A DNA stretch of 64,000 nt, from positions 639,399-703,398 of the forward strand of contig NW_004440445.1 in the NCBI RefSeq assembly GCF_000330505.1. The letters run 5' to 3'. Positions within the stretch are counted from its first letter, which is position 1. The number at the start of each line of letters is the position of its first letter. The notes under the pieces were generated by a model. That model had not been told where the DNA came from. It saw only the letters and a program-made list of their open reading frames with translations, and did not search any database. Of the stretch, positions 10,777-21,083 are shown piece by piece. A program made the translations under genes and the position numbers. The DNA is from Entamoeba invadens IP1. Lineage: Eukaryota; Evosea; Mastigamoebida; Endamoebidae.

Positions 10777-11641
10777 ATGTCCACTTCAAAAGTCTCTCTT
10801 CCAAATTCTCGCCGCGATGCAATCTTTAGGCAGATAAAGCACAAAAATGGCAACAACGTTTGTTTTACTTATTTGAATAATTTTACGTGTCGAGTGACAT
10901 ATGACAATCTGGATAACCCTATTTCTTTCTCACAAGTAACTATCAAAAATTATTAACAATTAATTATATCTTTCAATTATAAAGTTATTATATAATAACT
11001 ATTTATTTAATAAATAGGTGTGTTTTGAATGTGGAACACCAAATCCGTCATGGGCGTCGATTCCATATGGTATTTTCATCTGTATTCAATGCAGTGGTCA
11101 ACATCGTGGATTGGGTGTTCATCTTTCTTTTGTCCGTTCGATAGATATGGACACATGGACAACAAAACAAATGAGTAACATGATCAACGGGGGCAATGAC
11201 AAATTTCGCACCTATTTAAAGGAGCACAAAGTCAACATGTCAGCCCCATGGGAAATGCGATATTCCCTTCCTTGTTGTGAGAAGTATAAACAAATGTTGA
11301 CCGACATCGCTGACGGGAAACTCACACCAAATGCTATTCAAGTCACTGCAACCGCTCCTATCACACCAACACAACCATCGCCAGCTCCAAATTCTAAAGA
11401 AGTTGAAATCCCATTGAGTTTACTTGAGCAACACGTCATTAAAACAACTAAAAACAAGAAGGACGACAAGATGCAGACAGAAGTGAGTAAAGCCAAAACC
11501 CCAATGGGGACGTCTTCGATCGACTGGAGTACTATTGGCAATGAAGATAAAAGTAAAGACAAGACTGAAGATGACGGGTGGGACACTTGGCAGACCCGAC
11601 AGAAGAAGGCAAACACCCCGATGTTGTCCGCCGACTATTAA
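10777..11641 (+). CDS. ArfGAP-domain GTPase-activating protein (two exons)
   Basis: Stimulates GTP hydrolysis on Arf GTPases, and so should act in vesicle coat cycling at Golgi/endosomal membranes. Exon 1 is 10777-10857 (27 residues) and exon 2 is 11018-11641. The 160-base intron (10858-11017) opens with GTTTGT and closes with TAG. Splicing joins ...KNGNN to VCFECG, completing the ArfGAP zinc finger: the first CxxC (CFEC), 16 residues, then CIQC, followed by [13 protein letters not shown] and a following Met-Asp-x-Trp. The predicted protein is 234 residues. The C-terminal half is Lys/Asp/Thr-rich with DDGWDTWQ near the end, a tryptophan motif seen in ArfGAP2/3- or ArfGAP1-type tails. Unspliced, the first exon would run into the intron and stop early, so the intron is required. 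Confidence 0.92.
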
Positions 11642-11774
11642 CTCAGACAAGAAGCAGACAACGCAGACTTTGAATGCTTTGATTATTATGTATTATTGTT
11701 TTACTATAATAAAGAACTATACGAGTCTAATCTATAAATTATAGTATACAAACTAATGAAAAAAAGCAGTGTTC

Positions 11775-13439
11775 TTATGGGTTAAGTCTGATTGGGTCTC
11801 TTGGGAACAAAGTGACCTTTCTGATGTTAGGGATTCCCAAGTAGAGCATAGTGATTCTTTCAAGTCCGATTCCACAGCCAGCGTGTGGCCAACCACCAAA
11901 TCTGAATGATTCGATATAGTCCTTAAGAGTAGCTGGGTCGACACCCTTTTCGATGCATCTTTTCATCAAGAATTCTGGGTCGTGAATACGTTGAGCGCCC
12001 GAAGTGATCTCTTGTCCTCTCACAAAGACATCGTATGAGTTAGAGTAGTGAGGATCATCGACATCTGGCATAGTATAGAATGGTCGAATCGCTGATGGGA
12101 ATTTATCCAATATGTAGAAGTCGGTGTTGTACTTCTTCTTAATCAACTCACCAAGTAAGATCTCCTGTGGTGTTGTGAAATCGTCGTAGTCGCCAATAGT
12201 CTCGCCAGCTGCTCTTAACATCTCAATACCCTCTTTATACCTCAATCTCAAAAATGGTCTGTACACAAGATCCTGATACGGGAATTGTTTTCTAATGACC
12301 TTCAATTCGTCGGGGAATCTCTTTGGGATCTCATCGAAGATGAAAGTGAAGATCCCTTCCATAACATCGATGCACTCGTGGTAGTCTTCATTGATTTCCA
12401 TCTCAATATCAAGTCCTTCGAACTCCGTTAAGTGTCTTCTAGTGTTAGAATTCTCTGCTCTGAAGACGGGTCCGACTTCAAAGACTCTTCTGAAGTCTCC
12501 CATGATAGCCATTTGTTTGTACAATTGTGGCGATTGAGCCAAATACGCTTTTCTGTCGAAGTATTTGACTTCGAAGATGTTAGATCCTCCTTCTGAAGAG
12601 CATCCAATCAACTTTGGGGTATGGATCTCGACAAACTTCTTCGATGTCAAATACTCTCTGAAGAGTCCGGAACACGCAGATTGAATTCTGAAGATGGCGA
12701 TGTTAGTCACTGTTCTCAAATCAAGCATTCTATTGTCAAGTCTCATGTCTTGTGACACTTTGACATATCTCTGTGCAGATGCCTTCTCCTTTGTCAACTT
12801 AGCATATTCGTCTTTCAATGGTCTTTTAGTGAGATCCTTTCCTTTGTTCTTCTCAAGGAACTCTTCAATCTTCTTATCGACAAGAGCAATTTCCTTGTCT
12901 TGTTCCTCAAAGACTGAATTGGGGAAGGTCAAGTCTTCAATTTGCATTGGGAGTGGGACTTCCGCCAATGAGACGACACAGATCTTAGTGATATGAATTT
13001 CGACGTCTTGTTGTGTGGCTTTGTCAATGGGCTTTTCGACTTTTTGGACCTCACCGGTGATATCACAAATGGACTCTGCAGACAATTTCTGGCAGAACGT
13101 GACAAGACCCTTTGGTACAGTTTCAGAGACAGTAGCAACAGCTTGGCATGTGTAAATACCCTTTCTTAAGAACAAGAAACAGATTCCACCTTTTCCTCGA
13201 ACGGCTTGAACACGAGCTCTAACGGTAATAGTCTGGCCTGCAAGAGCTGGAGTCAAGTCTTCAAATTCGCTGTATTTCAATCCCTTTTTGAAGCATGGCT
13301 GTGATTGATGCATTGGCATAACCATATAAGTATCGCCTTGGACCAATTCTGGAGTCTTCAAAAGAACGACGGGCTTCAATCCTCCGGCCTTTTCTTCGAC
13401 TTCTTTTGGGATCTCTTTTGCTGGTGCGGTGGTGGACAT
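11775..13439 (-). CDS. Aspartyl-tRNA synthetase, cytosolic
   Basis: Charges tRNA-Asp with aspartate in the cytosol. The 554-residue protein is a class IIb synthetase. It has a short N-terminal extension and an OB-fold anticodon-binding domain at about 70-170 (GQTITVRARVQAVRGKGG). The catalytic domain has QSPQLYKQM, motif 2 in FRAENSNTRRHLTEFEGLD, and motif 3 in AGCGIGLERITMLYLG, ending LFPRDPIRLNP. The length and the PRDPxRLxP tail fit eukaryotic/archaeal AspRS rather than AsnRS. The long lysine-rich loop after the OB fold (about 190-235) is typical of the eukaryotic form. The ATG at 13439 is the natural start and no intron is needed. It converges on the ArfGAP gene, whose stop lies 133 bases away. 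Confidence 0.94.
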   Translation of the reverse strand: MSTTAPAKEIPKEVEEKAGGLKPVVLLKTPELVQGDTYMVMPMHQSQPCFKKGLKYSEFEDLTPALAGQTITVRARVQAVRGKGGICFLFLRKGIYTCQAVATVSETVPKGLVTFCQKLSAESICDITGEVQKVEKPIDKATQQDVEIHITKICVVSLAEVPLPMQIEDLTFPNSVFEEQDKEIALVDKKIEEFLEKNKGKDLTKRPLKDEYAKLTKEKASAQRYVKVSQDMRLDNRMLDLRTVTNIAIFRIQSACSGLFREYLTSKKFVEIHTPKLIGCSSEGGSNIFEVKYFDRKAYLAQSPQLYKQMAIMGDFRRVFEVGPVFRAENSNTRRHLTEFEGLDIEMEINEDYHECIDVMEGIFTFIFDEIPKRFPDELKVIRKQFPYQDLVYRPFLRLRYKEGIEMLRAAGETIGDYDDFTTPQEILLGELIKKKYNTDFYILDKFPSAIRPFYTMPDVDDPHYSNSYDVFVRGQEITSGAQRIHDPEFLMKRCIEKGVDPATLKDYIESFRFGGWPHAGCGIGLERITMLYLGIPNIRKVTLFPRDPIRLNP

Positions 13440-14136
13440 TAAATTTTCAGTATGACTTTTTTCTATTAATTAAGGTTGGAAGAAATAAGAAGAGCAAAGG
13501 GTTATTATGGTGCATGAGGTGGTGCCACATAAAACCCGATTTGGGATAATACTCTCATCACTTTCTTTATTATTTTGTTTTATTTGTTTTTGTAATATCA
13601 ACTCGGGAAGTTTTGAAACACTTGGTATTATTTGGTGACCTCTTTTTAGTGGTAAACCTTGATCGTATTGGCATTAAAACAATATCTCTTAAATACTTCG
13701 GGAAATTACTATAGGATTTTATTGATTAAGGATTTTTGAGTCACAAAAACAAATAGAAAAAGTGGATAATTATTTGACTTCATTTTTACGTTTTTGAGGA
13801 ATTTTTTAAGTTCTTAGGTGTCTTGAGGTAATTCCTAGGTCTTTTTAGATCTTATTAAATAATAGTTTTTTGATAAGTTATTTAAATTAATTAATTAGTA
13901 AAATACTTTTATTTCTCTTAAGTTAATTTTTTAATTGTAACCCCAAAAAGACTGAAGTGTCAAATAATAGTATTAAATAATAAATTTTATTATTAATAAA
14001 CAGTTTAAAAGATATAATAATGTATTATTATTATTATTAGAACAAAGCCATAGAAAATTATTAAAAATAAAAATAACATTTATAATAACATTTATTATCT
14101 GATCAACACAACAAAATGTTATTCTGAAACAAAGTA
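13440..14136. other. AT-rich intergenic region
   Basis: Spacer between the AspRS start and the 3' end of the receptor kinase, both on the minus strand. It should hold the AspRS promoter. A short (ATT)n run lies near 14025-14039. No gene is seen. Confidence 0.6.
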
Positions 14137-17100
14137 TTATTCAAATGAAGATAATGACCCTTCAGAAGTACTTTCGAGTGCCTCTTGAGCATGTTTTGGT
14201 ATACTTTCCATCGAACCATCACACAAGAGTTTCTTCCCAATTGATGACTTTTTGAAAGCTGGTGTATTTTCCATTTGAGTTTCGACCAAAGGGAGTTCGA
14301 CGCAGTCTGTGCTTTGCAACGAGTTTTTGACATTGATTTGTTCTTTTTGTTGTGTATCAATATCTTCTTTGGTATTAGTCTCTTCTGCTGTTTTATCACG
14401 AAGGCCTCCAATTTTCTTATTAAACAATGTTTGTCGCATCTCATTGTTGGTCCCAACAACCTTTTTGATTGTTTTAAAGTTAACTCTGTCGATCAAGTCC
14501 CCCAGCTTCTTGACAAGTACATTTGTTAGCATTCTTTCTTTCGGGGACTTCGTCCAACACGCCACAATAATTGCATACACGTCCTCATCAATTCCTTCTC
14601 TTCCAAGCATCTGTCCTGATGTTACAAAGTCAGCGACAGACCATGCATATGGGAATAAGATTTTTGGGAATGGTTCTTTCCACAACATAGTGGTGTATAT
14701 CGTCATTCCAAGTGAATACACATCCGCCGGTTGTTTATAGTATTCTCGATTTAAAACTTCTGGGGCCATATAAGAAGGGGTTCCAATACCTTTAGTGAAT
14801 GTCATATTAGTCATCATCAGATTGACGTTTCTACTACTCCCAAAGTCAGTCAATTTACCGGAGACCATCACATGTTTGTCCAATGAAAACACAAGAATGT
14901 TATCCGGTTTAACGTCTCGATGTAACATATCATTGTCATGCAAGTACTTCACACCCTTCGACGCGTCCAACAGTATTTTAATTCTCATATTCTTGTCTAT
15001 CGGATCTTTCATGCGTTTCTTAATTAAGTCTTGTAAACTCCCATATTCAGCATATTCAGTGACCATACACACTTTATTTGGTATCGTAACAGCTCCATAG
15101 AAGTGGACAATATACTCACACCGGAACTTGTCCAACATCGCTACTTCCTTCTCAAACTCTTTCAGTTGGTCTTCAGTCACTGCAGAGCCTCTCATCTTCT
15201 TAATCGCAACAGAGTGTCCTCTATACTTCCCTTTATATACAATTCCAAAAGATCCTTCTCCAAGTTTCTTTTCATCTATTAATTCGTCCGGGTCCAATTG
15301 AGTAGTAATCTCTGTCGTTACTTTCAAGTTGATTTGATCGACTATTTCCTCTCCCGTTTTCATGTTAAAGGAAACAACAGAAATGGTATCTTCAATAGTA
15401 CAAGTACAATGCGGGGTGATGAATAATTCTATTTCACACGCATATCCTCCTTCTAATGCTACAAGCTCGGGATTATACCGTAATGAATACTTCTCTTTAC
15501 TCTCTTTCACTGTGAACTGCACTTTCATTTCATATTTACTGATGTTCCCTATACAGATCAAGTCTCGAGACTCTTTCCCAACAGGTACCATACTAGCGTC
15601 TAAATCAAAACGAAGTTCTGGCTTATTCACTTCTAATGGAGAAGTATCAGACAATGGAACAAATGTCAAGTTACTGTATTTGATCTTAAAGAGTGTCACT
15701 GTTGTTAACCGATGCTTTTGAAGCTTCTTCTCGACAAACCAGAAGAAGACTATTAACAGTATTATGACAACTACTATTATTACAAACAGAACGGAAAGAG
15801 TGCTCCCTAAAATAGCACCCAAATAAGACTTCTCTTCACATGATATCTCATCAACACTCAGCTTATACCCACTCTCACATGAAGAACACAATCCTTCTTG
15901 CGCACCAAGACACTTCGGCACTTCTGTGTAATGCACACAACTAAATCGAGTTGAAATCGACTTTTTGACATACTCTTGAGAGCATTGAGTACACTCTTCC
16001 GCACTCGATTTACACGTTTTACAAGCAGAACTGCAAAGATCACACTCGCCATCAGAGAGGTAGTAACTCTCATTACATAGTGTGCACCCTCGATCAGTTT
16101 TTATGATACAATTTGTTAATTCCTCAAAGGGTTTACATATGGAAAGGGTATTTGGCATGTAATAATTGGCAATACAACCAGTACACACACTCGCTTGAAT
16201 GCAGGTACACCCTTCATTCTGACATTTTTGACATTCTTTGTCTTCCAAGTAATACCCACTCGAACAAATAACACATCCACCTTTGATGTCGGAAAAGAAG
16301 TCGCAGTTCGCGTTGTTTTGTTTGACACAAACATTGTCAGACACTTTAAACCCTTCTTCACACTCCACACAGGTCTCACTATTTAAGCACCTCGTACAGT
16401 TCTCAGAACACTCTACATGTTAATCAATTGGAAATTATATTATTATTTATTATTATGTATAACTATACATATTAGTATATATAGGTATCATATATAGTAT
16501 TTATATACTATATATTCTAATACGAATAGTAACAAACTCGAACAGAACCCATCACCATTCAAATAGTGTTGAACAACACAACGAACACATCCGTTTTTAG
16601 AATACGCTTCACATGTATCACTGGCACTTTCTTGTTTAATAAAAAGTGTTTTAAAAGTATTCGACTGTGGAGATTCAACAATAAAGTCAGAGAAACAGAT
16701 CTCGTCTAATGGACTTGAACATGAATAACACTTCCCATTACGTAGAAATGCATTGTCTTCACACTCCAAACACGTTAATTCAGTCTGTTTGAGACACCGT
16801 TCAATTGTATTTCGTTTACATTCTCCATTGCTTGCTTTGTAATACCCACTCCCACATTCAATGCATGTTCTGTTCAGTTCGTTGTAATCATAACAACTTT
16901 CTTTAATGACACACATCAATTTCCCATCATTATAAACAACGTAATGAGAAGCATTGTTACATAACATACATGCAGTGTTATTATAACACGTTGGGCATTC
17001 TGAAGGGCATTGCGAACATATTCCTTTATCCAAATAATATCCATCATGACATTTCACACATTCAAGTGTTGAACTGTTTGCGTCGACTGTCATTTGTTTA

Positions 17101-20024
17101 TTATTATGTTGATACTTTTCACATCTTTCAATTTCAAAAACACATTCAAAGTCGTTTCCGTTGGGTTGCAGTTTGTAGTCTTTAATGCACCCCGTAACGA
17201 CTATTGTATTGCCACTATAAACACATTCACCAGCATTTGTTGTGACACTCTCACATGTTTTAACCACACGATTTGATGTTTGGAAGACTCCACTGGTGAT
17301 ATTTGAAGTGCATATCTCAGAGTCAGCAGCACAGTCTACATCCATTATAATAGTACACACATTATTAAACAGTTTCTGTCCAATTGGGCATTGGATACAT
17401 TTTGTTTCAATTTTATCTTCTGTTTTATATTCAGTGTGGTATAGACAAGACCCTTTGAGAGAGTCTTCGACACTCAAATCGCAATTGGGTTTAACAGAAG
17501 TGAAATTATTACAATGATATGAACACGTCACATCATTCATATCAGTCGTGTTATCACATTTTTTTGTTTTACACTCATTTCCAAATAAGACGAATGAATC
17601 ACTCACACATCCAAAGCAGTTCGTAGCACTCGAACAGCCAGCACAATTATCTTTGCATTCTATTCATTAGTTAAACACTAATAAATTAAAATAAAACAAA
17701 CTGACACATTTATTATTGTCAAGATAATAGCCTTCTTTACAAAGATAACACGTTCCATAGGATTTTGGATTGCAAAGTTCACAATTGGGATTCATTAAAG
17801 AACATTCAACACAGTGACCAGAATTATCAAGTGAATATGAGTCATTTTTACACGTGGTACATCTTTCAAGTGTTTGACTGCATTGATTACAGTTGGGTAT
17901 ATCAGAACATATATGACACAAACGTGTTGTATTATGAAGGAAATGATTTGCTTGACACTCCAAACAATTGGCACCGACTGGATTACACGTTTTGCAATAC
18001 CCATTTTTAATATTTTCACATGGAAAACACTTCGTTTCATTCAAAAAGTTGTTTTTGGTACAATTTGTACACTTTGAATTGTCTCTAAAACACGAGTCAA
18101 CAGAGCAATTCATACTTTCACATGTGTGACACCGATTAGTTGATTCTTCTAAGTAATATTCAGCTTCACATTGTTTGCATTTACCATTTGATTGATCACA
18201 ACTACTATTTTCACACTTCAGAGATGAACATGTTTGACAAATACCGTTAAGTGGGTAATACCCAAGTACACACTTAGAACATATATTATCAACTGATGAA
18301 CAACTGTCATTTTCACAATGAATAGTACTACACAATTGACACGTTGAACTCAATTTATCAAGATAAAACCCACTGACACATTTTAAACACTTCCCGTTTT
18401 CTTGATTACAGTTGTCGTCTTGACAATGAATCGACGAACATGATTGACAGAAGTTGTTTTTTGGATAATACCCTATATCACACTTTGTGCATTTATTTGA
18501 TGTAGAAGAACATGTGAGACAATTTCCATTAATTATTTCATTACATGGTTTACACGTTGAACCATCTAAAAAGTTGTTATTAATACATTCGGTACACGTG
18601 TTGTCTATTTGTGAACAACTGGAATTAAGACAATTGATACTTTTACATGTGGCACACGCGCCCATTGTGTTGAGATAATACCCACTGACACATTGTGAAC
18701 ACTGTTCAGTTTTCGTATCACACTTATTACTCATACAATTTATGTCAGCACATGGTTTACATTGGCCATTGGCATCCGGGTAGTACCCTTCCATACACAC
18801 TTCACATCGCTTTGTTGTTTGTGAACAAGTCGCACATGGACTTCCAAAGATTTCAGTTGAACATAATTTGCATTCAGTACCGTCAAGAAAATATCCAGTC
18901 ATACATTTTCTACACACTCCGTTATTATCTGTGCAATCATTGCAATGACCATCATTGCATTTTTTGCACTTATTTGATTCTAATTGGTAATACCCTTCTG
19001 TTGGACATTCTACAATACAATTTGATGGTGGAGAAGACGTCGTATTTAAAAATGGATGTGTTGAATCACAGACACTGCAAACATCACTCGGACATGTTGT
19101 ACAATACTTAACACTACACTCCTGACACTCAAAATTGGTCGAATAATAATAGTCTTTACATACAGTTTCACATTTCTTGTCTGTTACATTCAGTAATAAA
19201 GGACTCTTACAATGGGTACACACTCCATTTGTTGGACATGTCTCACAATTGGTGTCAGAACACGGCAAACACTTTGAAATACCCTCTTCTACTGTGCTGT
19301 AATACCCAGATCCACAATTTTCAACGCACTCTGTTATGTCATCTTCGACTTTTAAAAACAGTGTACTTTCACAAGAAGTGCATTGATCGTTGACACATAT
19401 GGCGCACGACTTAATGGAACATTTTGAGCATGTTTTATTTGTTGATGATGTTATTGTACTGTCATAAAACCCACTTGCGGAGCAGCCGTCTTGGCATTGG
19501 TAACTCTCCATATTCAAATAATTTTCAGAATTGCAATGAAAACATTTGGTGTTGTCCAGACAATGTAAACAATTGGAGGAACATTCTTTACAAACGGGTA
19601 TTTCACCGTTAGTTGTTTTGTAGACGCCAACCCCAGAACAGTCTGTGCAAGTGAGTGTATCTTCTTTAAGATAATTTTCACATTTTGAGCAAAGATCGTT
19701 CTCACAAATAGTACAGGAGCTTTCGGAACATCGTTCACACTCATTCGATTCACTCTTTTTGTAATATCCAATATTTGCAGTACAACTCGTAACACAAGTA
19801 AAATCAGTGCAATTCTTATAAAACGGTTCCTTGCATAGAGTACATACTTTAAGATCAGTACACGTTTTACAATTTGTATCTTCACATTGTGAGCAAAGTG
19901 ACCCATCTTCAGCTGGATAGTAACCTTCGTTACATAGTGTACACTTTATTTCTTTTTGATCCACACAATTTTCAATTTGCCCATAAACAGCTATCACCAC
20001 AAATGCGACGAATACCGTATTCAT
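14137..20024 (-). CDS. TMK-type transmembrane receptor kinase, Cys-rich ectodomain (three exons)
   Basis: Single-pass cell-surface kinase of the kind expanded in Entamoeba. Exons are 20024-17702, 17659-16538 and 16412-14137. Introns are 17660-17701 (42 bases) and 16413-16537 (125 bases). Both open with GTTTGT, close with TAG and are phase 1, and the join keeps one frame of 1906 residues. A signal peptide (MNTVFVAFVVIAVYG) is followed by about 1,300 residues of repeated CxxC modules of the form CxxCxxGYY. One membrane helix lies near 1345-1372. A short juxtamembrane domain follows, then a tyrosine-kinase-like kinase domain at about 1522-1790 with glycine loop GEGSFG, VAIKK, LHRDVKPDN (near 1642), DFG (near 1668) and GTPSYMAPE. 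All catalytic residues are present, so the kinase should be active. The frame opens at a TTG at 20027; the ATG at 20024 is preferred. The ligand is unknown. Confidence 0.9.
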
Positions 20025-21083
20025 CAAGTTGTATAGAAAAATGAATTATTCAGTTTTAAATCAGAGAAACGAATTCTTCTTGCAAATAATTCTTTTGTTC
20101 TTTACCATTTTCTTTTTCTTCTCATAGCCACTTGTGTTAATTATTTGCCGAATTTTAGTCGTATCTTTCTTGTGTTTAATCCCATTTGTACCACTTCATA
20201 TTTTTTCCAATTATTAAAAACAAATCAATACAACAAATTTTTTTTATCTTTCCCAATAAATTGTTTTCTATTTTTAATTCAATTGTATTGTTTTTTTATA
20301 GTTGAAAATGAATGGAACCATTAGTATTAGGAAGTATTATCTTTAACTTGTGGAAAAAAATGTGGTGGGGTTTGATTATGTTATCATTTTTTATTATTTA
20401 TTAATAATTTAAAAGTTATTGATTGATAGTTTTTTTTGTTTGATTGTATTTTTTATTAAATATCGTTAATATTTGTTTTTTAAAAACACAATTATTTTTT
20501 TACAACACCTTTAAAAATCAACAAAAACATAACTTTATTGAACAATAATAAACATTAGTAAAAATTAACTATTTAAATTATTATATTTTTATATATATAT
20601 TTTTTTGCTTTTTGTTTAATTTTTAATAATATTTTTATTTCTTCCAAATTACATTATTTAACCAATTTTTAATATTTTAATTATTAACTCTAGTATTAGT
20701 TGTTTTATTAAAAAATAATTTAATGTTTCACACAAAAAAATATTTTATTTAATTTGAATTTTTACTTAAATGAACTAGATTTAATAATAATTAATTTTAT
20801 GAACATTCAAATGTTATTACTTGAATAATAATATATTATAATATTATAATATAATAACAATAATGATAGTTGAGATTACAACAAATAAATAACAACATTT
20901 CTACTAATTATTTTTGGAAAAAACGTTGTTATTTTAATTTTGTAAAACTAAATAAATTGTTATAACCAAAATAAAAAGAACATTTCAAACTTCATTGTTA
21001 ATAACAAATGTATGAAACATTTGTTTGTTCCAAACAACACGTAAAATCACTGTTTTAATTAACAGAAATAAAGAAATATAACA
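20025..21083. other. AT-rich intergenic region
   Basis: Contains the promoter of the receptor kinase at its low-coordinate end and the 3' flank of the potassium-channel gene at the other. Long A/T runs and imperfect AT palindromes (around 20825-20860) are the only features. No ORF is supported. Confidence 0.6.

Noticed and set aside
17702..17702. The three Cys-rich minus-strand ORFs considered as three separate genes
   Set aside because: Only the first has a signal peptide and only the last a membrane helix and kinase; two GTTTGT...TAG introns of the same phase join them in one frame.
20825..20860. AT palindromes in the long spacers considered as mobile-element ends
   Set aside because: They are low-complexity A/T sequence with no paired terminus or target duplication.
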